DNA from: Oscheius dolichura
Taxonomy: Eukaryota; Nematoda; Chromadorea; Rhabditida; Rhabditidae
Length of the DNA stretch: 64,000 bases
Direction of reading: 5' to 3'
Assembly (NCBI GenBank): GCA_932521035.1
Contig: OW051493.1
Location: 7,006,001 to 7,070,000 of the forward strand
Every line of letters begins with the position of its first letter. Within the stretch, counting starts at the first letter, position 1. Of the stretch, positions 45,515-58,222 are shown one piece after another. The notes beneath the pieces are model-generated. The model saw only the letters and a program-made list of their open reading frames with translations, was not told the origin of the DNA and did not search any database. The translations under genes were made by a program, and so were the position numbers.

Positions 45515-45625
45515 CCGCCTTCTGAAACCTTCTCCTCCTCCCGTATTACTAACCAGCCTCGGTGTTGCTTGTCCTGCCAGATCGGACAGAATGGGGGCAC
45601 TTTCAACGAGGGGCTATCCTCCCCC
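45515..45625 (-). pseudogene. Strongly decayed 5S rRNA relic
   Basis: On the minus strand CGTTGAAAGTGCC, CTGTCCGATCTGGCA, ACAAGCAAC and GGTTAGTA occur in 5S order with normal spacing, but the sequence is interrupted by CT-rich changes and the 3' third is lost. Confidence 0.65.
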
Positions 45626-48335
45626 TGCCAAATCTGACCATGCCGGCCCTCTACCTCCCGGGCTCCAGTCCGTCTGTTGTGTGTTACACCTCCTCGCGAA
45701 CTGACAAATTGCCAAGATGGATGGCCAGCTAGCTGTCAACTGGAATCTGCCCGGCCAGTTGTCCTATCATACCATCATCCGTCACTCCCTACAAAAACTG
45801 CTCTTCTTCTTCTCGGGAGGACAAACACGGGGGCAGCTGTCCCCGCTCAACGTCCCCCCGTTGAAAAGGGATGGTCGCAACATGACCGTATGAGCGAATG
45901 TCACAAGAAATCTGTCAAACTCGTCGCCGCGTCAAGCCAAACATTGGTCGGATTACGGTAAGGACGTTAGTTTCAGCCGGCCGATTCAAATTCATTCGAT
46001 TTGTTAGGGACGAAGATGACACGTGGATTAGCACCCAGGGGGTTTGAAATGGAGGAGACCGGGGAAGAGGACGGGAGGAGATCCTACAGGAGGACGGTCG
46101 ATACAGGCGGCCGACTGGACTCATCGTGGCCTGCCATTAGATGACAGGGAGGTCGAGGTCCTGAAAAGAAGTACAGTACCGGCTCAGATTAGCAATGGAG
46201 CAGAGTTATTGCGAGAGGAGAATAGCCTCCCAGAGGAGGCGGCCACCGGCGCTCTTCGTCTTCTTCCCCTGGAGTGCCATTGTTTTCCTGTTCCCAAGGT
46301 GCAAACAAACATTGCCAGGGTCCTGGGGTGGTGGTTCCTCGTACACAGGCCCAGTTTAGTTTGAAGAGACTGATTCGATTTGCGAGGCAGAAACGATAAT
46401 ATCGCTACGAGACCACCGATGTGGAAGAATGCAGATCAACAGCAGAAACTTTCTTCGCCTTTCTCTACCGAGGGCGGAGACCGTATAGGCCATAGGGTAT
46501 AGAACACAGGCTACAGTATGCCATGTACGAGAAGAAGTTGTGGAGGACGGCAGCCGGACGAGGAGATTGCGAGGCCCGCGGCCACCTTCCTCGCTGGCCG
46601 CCATTGGGCCTTCAGAATGGGTGCTAGCTCCAAATCCCATCCTTCCCTCTCATTCCATTTCTTCTGTTAATCTAAAATTCGAAACAAAAACCACGCCCAA
46701 TTTGTCTTTCTTTCCCGTCTCCTGTCGTCTTTCTCTCCCTTTCAAAGTGATCTAATTACCAAAATATTTGTGAGAATCGTCGCCACATCACCAACACACG
46801 GGCGTTAATTTGATTAAGGTGGAGCGGTGATCCGTTGTGACGCCTGTTGCCCCGTCTTTGTCAGATGATATACCGTAACGGGACGGAAGACGGACCAAGA
46901 CACATCCGTACACGGGCAGGTACAACCGTTTTGAGTTGGGGAGGGGAGATCCAATTTGGAGATGGCCACCGAGAGGCACAGGGAGGATGGGATGGGCAGA
47001 TAAAGCCAGGGAGGAGTAATGGAGCGGAAGACGGTTTTCGAAGCCCGTGAACTCCTCCGGATCATTATCTCTTTTTTAGATCAAAATTTGGACAAGTTAA
47101 AGGTTTAATAGTGAAGCAACATGGAAGATGATGCACTGCCCGCCGTTTACCAGGCGCCAATTGGCGAGGCCCGGCCTGCTCGCCACCAGCCTGGATCCCC
47201 CTTTCCTTCCGTCTTTTTTCAAGTTGTCTCTAATCGTCCCGGCTAATTTGCGATGTGTTTGATATGCCCTCTTCTCCCGTCCCGCCGCTCCCGCTTCCCT
47301 GTCTTCTTCAAATCACTCACCTGTGGCCTAATGCGATAAGGCACGAGAAGGGGGTGAAACTGGGGGGATCGCAACTCTTTCTCCCCTTTTCTACCCCCGG
47401 GAGATGGCTATTATAGTTAACCGACCGAGTACTAAACGGGTCGTTGGTTCGTGTCAATACACCGAGACAGTAGTTCCTCGGCTCTCTCTTACGCCACCGC
47501 CCGGTATCGTTGTCGCATCTCGAGCCTCCTTGCGCAATTGCTTCTCTTCCCTCTGTAATTGTCCGGATTAGCCGCGACACTCTCACTCAAAACTTTTTGA
47601 AGGGTTGAGGATTATAACGGAAGGGGTACTGTAGCAGGGGAAACAATAAACACTGGGATAATTGGCTAAAGCTTGTCATACCATTAGGTGGCTTTAGAGT
47701 CAAATTTTACCTTGACCTAAATTATAAATGGGATGGCTTCTAGTGTCAAAATGTTCGCCTTGATCTGCTCTACAAAATGAGTATAAATGTAACATTATTT
47801 CATATTACTGTAAAGTAGCACAGCCCTTTAAACAGGCTACCCATTTTCCCCCGCTGGTGTTCTTCTTTTCTCTTCTCGCGGTTAGTTGCTGGTGTTATCT
47901 GTCTGTCAACATTATTCCTTTTCCCAAAAAAGAGTCTCCTCCAAAGCGAAAGAGAGGCTGCCCCCGATAACATGGTGTGCCCATCCGCTTACCGTTCATC
48001 CTTTCATCTATGCCGCGCTAAGACCCGAGCCGTCCTCCGACTACCGCATTTTCCCATAGTGATAAAGTTTAGCCGGAAAGGAGAAAGTAAACACGGCAGA
48101 GAGAGGGAAATATTTATAATTACAGACACATGAACAACCAATTAGAACCGGGGTCAATGGGGAGAGGAGGGGGGCAGATACAGGAGGACGAGGAGGAGGA
48201 GGAGGGCTGAGAAATACTCGAAGCTCGGGATGAAGATCATTGCAAATACACGTTTTAATTGGGGGAAGAGGAGGAATACTGTAATCTTAAATATTATGAC
48301 CAAAATGAGACGGAGAACGGCTGGATTATGGCTGG
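45626..48335. other. 2.7-kb intergenic region upstream (3' side) of the forkhead gene
   Basis: GC-rich, many TACGGTA/TACAGTA heptamers, purine-rich GAGGAGG blocks. No exon I can support. The 3' UTR of the forkhead gene lies at the right end. Confidence 0.4.
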
Positions 48336-49554
48336 CTAGGGAGTTAGTTTCTCGATACCCGGGCGCGGCTGGACCCGTGCGATGGCCGCCAGGATGCCCT
48401 GCGGGTCTACGGGTGGCCCGACGGGCAGAGGGAAGAAGCCGGGGCCGACTCGGGGGAAGTTGGCAATCATCGGCATGCCAGGGCCCTGGGGTAGGGGCGA
48501 GGCCGTCGTGACGATCGGCATCATCTGCGGCATCATGGGAGGCATCGGCTGGAGCCGGAGGTACGGCTGGTAGCGAACGGCTGCGATCTCATTCTCCGTT
48601 GTCCTCTTGTACCTAAAAACGGTTATTTAGACGGGTTACGGTAATTCCCCCGTAGTAAAGAGGAAGTCCCTCCTCTGTTTTGCCTATTCCTCCTGTCCTC
48701 CCGGCAAACAATCAGAATTCCCACTAACCAAATTCTCGAATAGCTGATTATTATCCCTCTCTTTTCACCTCATATTAGTCTAGTACCCGGAAAGAGAGAA
48801 AAGACTACGGTAGCCTACCTTTTCCTCCGCCGAAGATACGAGCCATTGTCGAACATGTCGTGGGCGTTGGGATCCAGTGCCCAATAGTTGCCCTTCCCCG
48901 GATTGCCCGGCTCCCGTGGAATCTTGACAAAGCACTCATTGAGGCTGAGATTATGGCGGATCGAGTTCTGCCACTGTGGAAACCGTTCTCTGAAACTGGT
49001 ACGATAAAGAGGAGGACGGAGGATGGACCCACTTGTAGTAGGGGAACCGCTCCATGATGAAGTCACAGATCTGGGAGAGGGTCATCTTCTTGTCCGGGGC
49101 ATTCAATATGGCCATCGTGATTAGGGCGATGTAGGAGTAGGCCGGCTTCGTGGCGCCGGACTTCGTTCTCGTCCCCGGCGGGCTCGGCGTCTCCGGATTC
49201 GTCTTGAAGTCTTGCGCCCCTTCGGTGGAATTGACCTCCTCCCCGCTGCCATCGTCATCCTCCGAACCGTCTTTACTCCCCGCCGTGTTGATCGAAAAGT
49301 TTATGGGGCCTTCTTCTTCTCCTCCTCGGGCTGTACTGGGAGAGACGTCGTCGTCCGGAGAACTGCTGGTAGACGGCCGCGGCACATCGGAGTCCTGAGA
49401 CGAAAGCTTTAAAGGAGAAGAAGGGTTATGGTACCTCTTGTTTTATTCGTTTTTCGGGGATGTCCTCCTCCTCGTCGTCGTCGTCTTTCTTCCGTTTCTT
49501 GGATTCTATCGGGGAGAGGATTGAGTCCACGGAGAAGGCACTTCTCTTCGTCAT
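48336..49554 (-). CDS. unc-130: Forkhead transcription factor, FoxD type
   Basis: DNA-binding regulator. ATG 49554 follows a TTTCAG acceptor. The N terminus [14 protein letters not shown] carries an eh1-like Groucho-binding motif, then a Lys/Asp/Glu-rich nuclear segment and a Ser/acidic linker. Forkhead domain: [21 protein letters not shown] (about 49080-49150), [21 protein letters not shown] across an intron, [44 protein letters not shown]. Residues in the recognition helix and wing match FoxD, for which unc-130 is the Caenorhabditis member. The C terminus is Pro/Met-rich ([11 protein letters not shown]) and ends [10 protein letters not shown]. Four exons, all junctions in phase. It lies between long gene-free regions, as is common for developmental regulators. 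Confidence 0.85.
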
Positions 49555-51490
49555 CTGAAACAGTAAGATACTGTAGGATCCCGAAATGAAAAGGAGGGAG
49601 AGGAGTTAATTACAGTAATCCTAAAAATTCAGAATTCAAGTAGATGGCCCCTGGCCGGTGGAGATCCTTCCTGACCGCGTAATATCCCCTGGCCGGCGGC
49701 TGCCAGTCTCCAGACAAAAGAGCGAGAGGGGGAGAAGAACAACTGCCAGCTCAGTGTTTATCTACGCGGATTGTTAGTTAGTGCGGGCGTGACTTCGGGT
49801 GTCCTGTCGAAATCCATCAACAAACGGCCCCCGGCTGCCACTCGGCGCCTGGCTACCTCCTCCCCAACGGGGTTTACGGTAGTTTCATAGATCTTATGAG
49901 ACATATCAACACATTTTCTCTGTTAAAGAGGCAGGTGTCTGTTTCTCTTCATAAAGAGATGAGGAGCAGATGGGAGCCGGGTAATTTCAAGGGAAGAAGA
50001 GAAGAACTGGAGGAGGACGGGGAGGAGTCGCTATTTTGCCGCCTTTCCCATTAAAGAGAACCTGGATAACAAATTAAGCATCAAATTGGTTCCATAATTA
50101 ATAAAAAATCATGGGAAAATAGGGGTACGGTAGTTTAGCCAAAAAGAGAACAAAGATATCCCCCCAAAAATACAGGGAAAAGCCCGCCAAACTCGTCAAA
50201 TATGGCTCCATTGCTCCCTTTTCGGGCCAGTCCTGCCCAAATATGAGTTTTGTTTTGTTTTATAGTTGTCCAGGAAAAGGGCCAGTCCTCCCTGATACAA
50301 GTGGTGCTGAAATTTATGACCGTGGAAGGGGCCAGCAGCTGAGATAAAGACCAAACAGTTCACCCGGCCCCACCGTGTCCCCTCCCCGTTATTTGCCCTT
50401 ATACTTCGTCGTTCTCGTGAGAAGAAGACGTTTTCTCAACCCCGTCGATATAATGCGATCAATTAATTTGGTAGAAAAAAAAGTAAACAAAGACCGGATG
50501 GGGGATGGGACCGGGGAGGATGACTTTTTTTCTTCTCCCGGCCCGTATCACTACATTTATTTAGACAACGTAAACTAACAAGACTACCGGCTACTGATAA
50601 CAGATAAAATATGGCGGACTCCTGTGGCGGCGGCACCCCCCTAGGGGGACGAGGGGCTGGGGAAAGAAAAGAGGGGAGAAAAAGGAAAGACAATGGGGGC
50701 TGGGAGCAGAGGCTTTATATAACATTTGTTATTATATGTAAGGGAAGGAGGAGGGCGGGCAGTGGGGACGGAAAAACAGTGGGATTCTCTTATAAAGAAG
50801 GGAGGAGCAGAGTTGTTGGAATAATGAGCAGTTTCCAGAGGCTACTGTAGTTTGTGGGTATCAGTGCAACCGCTGTTAGACAATTAAAACACAGAATTTA
50901 CCCAGTAATTGAGGAAAAACAGGCAAAAGAGCCGAAAAACGGGTGAAAAGTCCCGTTGCAGTGGATTTTCAACGGATATCCACTATTTCATGTAGAGTTT
51001 TGGAATTTCTAGTATCCGGTAAAATGTTACTGTAGAAAATAACGTTTTATACGATAGGGTCTTGAAGCGAAAACTCGGATGATCCGCTACACTGTGCAAA
51101 TCCACTGGAAAGGGCCTGTATGACGGTGCTGAACCCAGAAGGAGCAAGATGGGTGGCTTGGTGACAGGGAAGGGCCACAGTTAGAGAGGAAATGGGGGGT
51201 TTTAGATTTCAGAGGGGAGGATGAGTGTTCACAGTGAGAAAGTTCACAGCGAAGAAGACACAAAACACGAGTTGTGGCTCTCAAACAATTCACAACCATC
51301 ACTCATAAGACATCTGTATATCGGTGTCCCTCGTCAGAACTACGGTAATCTTTTGCGTATCAGTGAAAACAAAAAGTGACAGGTTACGGGCAGAAGAAAG
51401 AACAACTGTGACTTGTTTTTCTTGTCAGGATAGATTATAAGAGACCGGGCAACGGGCAGACAAGGGAAATGCTGCGGCCCGGTAGCCACG

Positions 51491-51530
51491 GAGGAGGAGG
51501 AGGAGGAGGAGGAGGACGAGGACGAGTACA
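51491..51530. repeat. (GGA)n / GGACGA simple repeat
   Basis: Trinucleotide run of GGA followed by GACGAG units. Confidence 0.85.
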
Positions 51531-52929
51531 AAACAAGGAAGAAGAGAGCCGCCTCAAGCCACCAAGAAAAAGATAAAGCGCTTACGGTGTGACGTGGGAG
51601 AGAGCACAGAAAACGGCGATGGGGACTGTAAAGGTTATCGTTTCGGGAACCATTTGTGGGTAGGGATCAGGGCAGCCTGTGTTTTGGACCCATTACCCTC
51701 ACGGGTACGGGAGGATTCAACTCAGAAGAAGCCAGGATTACGGTAGCAGCCGCGACAGGAACCAAAGAAATGCGAAACCACTTTCTCAAGCTAGCTGACA
51801 AAATGTTTTGACAACTGCCATGACGCCCTACCGTAATCCTGTTCCAGGATCCCTTAGCTTCCGATTTTTGAAAACTGGGACCACCACTAGGAAAATATTA
51901 TGAGGATTACGGTAATATGTTTAGATAGAGGAGAATAGCTGGATGGTCCTCCTCTCCTAATAGAAACATGGAGAGAGCCCCCAGGAGGAGAAGGGGGTGG
52001 GCGGAGTCGCGCAGGGGCAGAGCGAGGATTGGCCAGTGGGCTGGCACCGCCCACCGGGGCTGAAGCTTCTTCTCGCCCTCCGGGTACCATCCTTTGAGCT
52101 TTTTCCCCTCGATATCAGATCAATCGATCTGATCAGTTAACTGAGTGAAAACTAACATCTGCCCGTGGTGTGAGTCCCGGTCTCGCGCCGGCGGAGGCTT
52201 TTTCGTGATCAGCGGGCGGATCCTCTCCGAGTTCAAATATTTTGACTCTTTCGGCTCTTTTTGACCTATCCCGGACGGGTGCGACCGTTTCTTTGAGCTA
52301 AAAAGTGGCTACAGTACCCTAGTCGGTCACTTGATTGAGCTCAAAAATTCACAAATCCTCTACAAAGGCCCTATAACCTCTTAATACGAATCTTTTCTCT
52401 ATTCTTGAGTCTCCATGTCCGGTAATCTTCTTTTTCTCTCGGGAATAGTCTCTGAAATGGACCGGCCTCATCCTAGTCCGTCTGCTCGGGCGGCCCAGAA
52501 GGTGTCGTCTCCCAGCGGCTGTTAAGGGCCCTGCTCTTGCTCGGTCTCCCATTCCTGAGGCCTGCTAGCCCCTGTCCCCCGGTCCCCTTGATATCCTCCT
52601 CCTCTTATCCGTTCTTAGGTGTGATTCCTCCCGACCTCAAAAGAGGCCGCCCCCTGGCCCCGGCCATCGATCATTGTCCCTCTCATCACACCTGTCAGCT
52701 GATGATTCGTCGTTGTCATGTATTTTTGTCGCTACCTCAAAAAACTAATCACTCGTTTAATTTGTGAGTATACAAGGTGGGAGGATAAGAAAGGCCGGCC
52801 CGCGGAGCTGCCCAAACGAATTAGCCAGTTGTCTATCCGGTTGACCGAAATATCAGCAGATAAGAGACGGGGGGAGAGGCGCGGACTTCCGTAAGGGGCA
52901 GATTAGACGAGGACGATTACAACATGGTT

Positions 52930-52950
52930 GGGGGGGGGGGGGGGGGGGGG
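52930..52950. repeat. 21-nt poly-G tract
   Basis: Uninterrupted run of 21 G on the + strand, flanked by GGTT and CAGACCGGGG; potential G-quadruplex. Confidence 0.9.
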
Positions 52951-55900
52951 CAGACCGGGGAGGAGCCGGCTCACCGGCACCCGTAAGCTATCGGTAGCGG
53001 AACTTTCAGGATTCAGCCAGAGTTTAAAGTGAAATTTTGGAATTTTAAGAGGTTGTGTGTGTTCTCGTGGAACGGCTGCAGCCCCCCTGCTGACTCAAGG
53101 TTCGCCTTTATCTCGCCTGATCTATTCAGTTCTCGGCCCCCCAAACACAGTAGGAAAACTCTGTTTTCCGTCCCAATTACTCCACCCTTCGCTCGCTTTT
53201 CTATTTCAGTTGTCTTAACCTCATTTTCTTTAAAAATTATCACGTCCTACACACGCACAAATATTTTCACAAATAATGCAATTAGTCAGCTGGCCGCCAA
53301 CAACAACTGTTTTGATTGTAACCAAGGAGCCAAAGGGGAGGACGAGGAGAACGATCATCGGGGACCACCCACAGCCGCCTGTCACGGCCATCCGTCACCA
53401 TCAGACACCTACACGGAAAAATTGGGCAGACCCTTTTACAGAGAGCGAGAGAAATCAGTCGTAGTCCCATAAAGGTACAGTAAACGGACTAATAATTAGC
53501 CATGCGGCCGGCTCGTTGGTGTAGTTCTAATCGCAATTCCCAGAGGAAGGGCGGCGGAAGGAATAAAAAGGACAGGGGTGAGCCGGCCGAGTTCTCAGGA
53601 GGGCGAGGTAGAAGACCGAAAGAGATGCGCCGGCCGTGATTAGAGGGAAAAGAACTTGTGGAGTGGACAGCCGACGGGAGATGTGCGGTAGCGAGCAAAA
53701 ATCTGTCAGGTGGGGGAAAATGGGGAGATGGGAAGGGGATGAAGATGGATGGAGGAGGGAGGATACGGTATCCGGAAGAGAGACTCCCGACTGGAATCCG
53801 AGGAGGACAAGAAAGTACAGTGGATGGAATATGGACTACTACTGAGACTAGAGCCTCTGGAGTATAAAATAGTAAAAAACGCCATTTTAAATTTTAAAAA
53901 AGAGGAGAAAAAGCAGTGAACAACCCCCTGCCGCCGGAATGAAATTACTCCCGAGATAACATTTCACACAATGTTTTGATGAGATCATAACGGTGTGTGT
54001 CCCGGGGAATTTCGATCAAAGATGAGGGTTCCCGAACGGATTTGAATAGTAGAGAAAAAGGGAGAGACTCACCATTTTGGAAAGGAACGGAGGAACGGCG
54101 GAAGTAGCAGCCATCAAGAACAACAGAGTTTAGATAGTTCCACAACACGCCAACCGACACTTGTCCGTGACTGAACGCTTTAAGATTTTGGGAAAAGATA
54201 GCGGCGCGGTGGAAAAAAGGGTAATGGCCGGGGGAAGTTCTTTTAGGGGTGTACCTGGGGCCAGGTCTGATTGAAACGGGTGATTATCGGGTCCCGAGGG
54301 GAAGAGAGGGTAACACATACCAGAGTGGATCAAATTGGAGATGGGAAATCCGGTTGGAGGTTCAGAAATCTAGGAGAAGGTACCTTTAGTTGGCCACTTG
54401 GTGGACGGAGGATGGCCAACGGTCCAAGGCAAGGGCAGACGGGTCTCCTCCTCCCCGGGACAGCCGTTTCCCACACCTAATGGAATGTTCAAAAGGAGCC
54501 AGCTCCCGGGAGGTCCCATCACGATCTTTTTACTCGAAATTAACTGTTTCTGTATGTTTCAAGTGTCCTCGAACTCTCCTGCCCCGCTGTCCCAGGAAGG
54601 AGCCAGGTGCAACCCCTGGAATGGACTAATAATGGCACACGCCAATCGGTGGTGATCCCATTACGGTTGATTGTTGACAGCCCCCTCACCTAGCCTTATT
54701 TACACCGTTTTCTCTGATTTGACACTGAGAAATAAAAGAGAAAAAAGGGAAAAGAAGAATGAAAAGAAGAATGTGATGATACAAGGAAAAGAAGAGATAG
54801 CGGGTGAGGGAGTTTTGTTTTGAAATAGGACACCTCCCTCGACCCCGCCTGACGGGAGAAAAGATACTTTTCGGGCCTTTCGGTAAACGATAGGCCTCCC
54901 GTCGTCGGGAGGAGAGTGATAGCCCCCGTTTTTTGACCCCCTCTCAGGAAAATGTTATTTTTAGTCGACGGGGTGGTCATGGCTTTTTGGGAGGACAAGC
55001 TGGAGGATGGGGGTCCTTGGCTCTCAACTGGGGGTCCGGCCTCCTCAACACTTCAGAGGGCCTTCATTTTTAAGGTAGAGCAGTCTTGGCACCTCCCTGG
55101 AAATATCGAAAATTCCGAGCAGCCGGGATCTTACGGATGTGGGGACGCGCGTACCCCGTCCTCCCTTGTCCTCCCGTATCCCAACCAAGATGACTCCTTC
55201 CCAATATATTTTTCCAACTGTGTCACCTCTCCTCCTCTCTCTTCCGGGTATTAGTTGAGGATCAGCAAGTCACAAATCCGGGTCGCAATTTGCGTCTGTA
55301 TCAGATGACCCGCCTGTCATTGGCCTGCCAACGGATTAACGCCACTTTTGTTGGCTGCCGCTGGTATTCATCCTCCTATGGGAATCTTTTAAGGGAGAAG
55401 GGTGATAGCTGCTTCTCTACAGTAACCTAGAAGTGTGTGCCCCTGTCCCAGCCATAATCTCATTGAATATGGCCAGATGCTATAGTTCCCACTCTTCAAG
55501 AGGCTCCGATTATGGCGCAAGAGAAGGAATAATCGGGCGACATGTTTAACCAATTCTGACAAACATTCTCTGACTACCGTAACCCACGAGGCATCTCTGT
55601 ATATTGTGAGGAGATGAAGCGGAAATGGATAAGCCTAAACATCGTCACCCGGATGACAATGGACAGGAGGAGGGGGGTGACCTTGACGCGTCGGGGAGAC
55701 AACAACTTTCGGAAGGAGCACAACCCGGGAAGTCAGGGGAGGATGTGTTTTTTGAATCTCTAAAGAGAAAAATGCTATAAAAAAGCCCTAAAAAAAGTGA
55801 CAGCGGCCTTCCCGAAACCAAACAGAACAGTCGTTTTTCTCTCGCCCCGAGTTTGTGTGTCCTTCTTGGTCCGTCTCATTTATAGACCGTAAAAACGGGA

Positions 55901-58222
55901 GGACCCGCCCGGGCCGACTCTCCTTTCTTTTTATAGCCACAGGAGTCATTATCACCCAGTTGGCATCTTTTTTTGGGGGCTGGTTGAGTAAACTGTTGCT
56001 ATCCTCCTTGAAAAGCAACGGGATTACGGTATCCTCGAAATGAGGCCATTCTCGGAGGCGAACTGCGTAACAGACTCTCTCTCTCCCCGGTGGTATGTGC
56101 TGGTCCCCCCGTCATAAATCACCTATCCCAGAGATAGGCGAGAAGGACAACTCCGGCCAGAGGGCTTTTATCTTCGCCGACGGCTACTGTGAAAAACGGC
56201 TGGAGCAATCGAAGACGACGATCTGGTGGGAAAAAAACAGGGACGAGGAATTCCAGGCCTAGGGGGACGGGAGATCTGCTGGGTGGCCCGGGACAACACG
56301 GACCGGTGTCGGGATTGGAAGGAAGGAGGTCAACAATTGGAGCTGCTGAATGCTTGGAACTGGTCAGAAGACGGGAGGCCAGGTTCACAAGACAGGGCCA
56401 CTTCAACGATCAGGTCTACCGCATCTGCTCGGCAGGATCCCAGCTTCAGACGGGCATTTGCTCCAGACGGGCATTTGAGTAATTGAAGTCCCCTGACCTA
56501 TTGAGCACCGTATCTGAAACTGTCCTGTATCTGATCGTGTTATCTTGTGTTAGGCCGTACTTCAAAGTTTGGTGGAAGTCTGGAGACGGAGGGATCAACC
56601 CGTTCCCAGGGACAAGCTCACGGGCACACGGAAAACGGCACGGAGGCGGCCAGGAATACCGGCCATACATTCACTCAGCCCTAACTAACCTCATTCCAGA
56701 CAAAAATCGAAGAATTCGGTGAAGAAATGTGGCTGGGACGACGCGTCTCCCGAATCTACCGTACTCCTCCCGCCGTCGTCCTCTCCCTCTCCAGTTACCC
56801 AACCTAAGCTCCTCTCCTCCCTGTCTAACCCTGACACTGCCACCAATATATTTGCCTCTTACCTAATTCCCGGCCACATAATCTCCTGTATATAAAAGTG
56901 TTTTTAGCACCTCCAAGTTGCTCAACTCGATCCTTGCGCGCGTTATGTAAATGTCGTCGGAGGTCACCGGTGGCCGGCGGTGTCTCTTTTGCCCGGGGAT
57001 TACGGTAAGTGACTGTTAATCTCTTTTGAAGGGCAGTCACTGTTGCTTGTAGTCGGAGTGAGAAAACAACTACTGGCCGGGAGGAGAGTGGCCATAATCC
57101 GCCGGCCTGTGAGTACACACTTGGCTGACCTGCCTTTGGGCCTTCCGACGATTTATCACGCCGAGGAGATTTGGATTTCCGGGGATTTTCGGTCAGGTCG
57201 GGCAGTGGGCCATCCTCCTGCCCAAGTTCAACTCTTTGACCCACCAGAGGGACTCTTTGACCCACCAGGGGGAACGGGTGTATTGGTCCTCCGGCTGACC
57301 TTGATAAGTTGGTTAAAAGCAGCCGTTTGTCAGCGGCATTCGGCTATCTCAACCAGTTGATCGGGCACTCCTCCCCGTGAGGTACAAAGAGAGTTTTGTG
57401 GAATTGTCGGCGATCACCTCACTCACTCCGAGGGCAAAAGACACCGCCACAACTGCCAATTAGGGAGACCGTAAATGGGCGCAACCTCATCTCCCTCCTC
57501 TTACTTTGATCGCGGCTCCTAGCCCATTGGCTCTTGTCTCTGATTCTTAGAGGGAAAAGACTGTCTAGAAGAGGATAATTAGTCACCGGAGATGGTTAAT
57601 TAGACCGGAGCAGGGTACAAATCACCACTCTTGACCTGTTGAACAGCCTGTAATTTAGGGGTGTTAGGCCGGAGGTGAGACTAATATTTGAGTTGGATTA
57701 GCTAATACCAAAGGGAGAAGATTGGGTTATGTTATTCTTCATTTTTCAGTTCACCTGAAGTAAACAGAAACTTTATACGGGCCGGACCGATACCTAGAAC
57801 TGCCATTATCTATATCCTCCCTGCCCACAAGAAAGGGGGACAGGAGGAGGCCGAACTCGGTTTGTTAATAAGGACATTGGGAAGTTCGAGAAGTGAAGAT
57901 CTCCCTAGATCCATCGGTGGTCATATTAGCCTATTGTATTTTTGAAGGAGACCCTGTCTCCCAACTTGGATGGTTATTTTGGGGAGACGGAGGCCTACAG
58001 CCTGTCCATTTGCAGCATTCTGAAACTGGAAGACCACCAAGTGGAGATATCATAAACAAAAAGGTTGCTGTATAAAGAAATACGACAAAAGGACAGGTTT
58101 CTAGATGTTTGATTTTCCATTTTTATTGGCAATAACCTTGATGATAGTAATTTTGGGAGAAGAAATAAATATATTGCTGAGCCTTCTATACGTCGTCGTC
58201 CTCATGTCATATCTGTTCCTTC

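Larger units (their letters stand above)
49555..58222. other. 8.7-kb gene desert upstream of the forkhead gene
   Basis: No supported exon on either strand. Contains (GGA)n at about 51491-51530, a 21-nt G run (52930-52950), a 20-bp tandem duplication CTTTGACCCACCAG at about 57234-57270 and dozens of TACNGTA heptamers. Probably holds long-range regulatory DNA for the forkhead and cuticlin genes (inference). Confidence 0.5.

Noticed and set aside
48230..48573. Arg/Gly-rich + strand frames
   Set aside because: Antisense of the Pro/Met-rich C-terminal exon of the forkhead gene.
56189..56486. Overlapping + frames in the gene desert
   Set aside because: No exon borders or motifs; TACNGTA-bearing intergenic composition.
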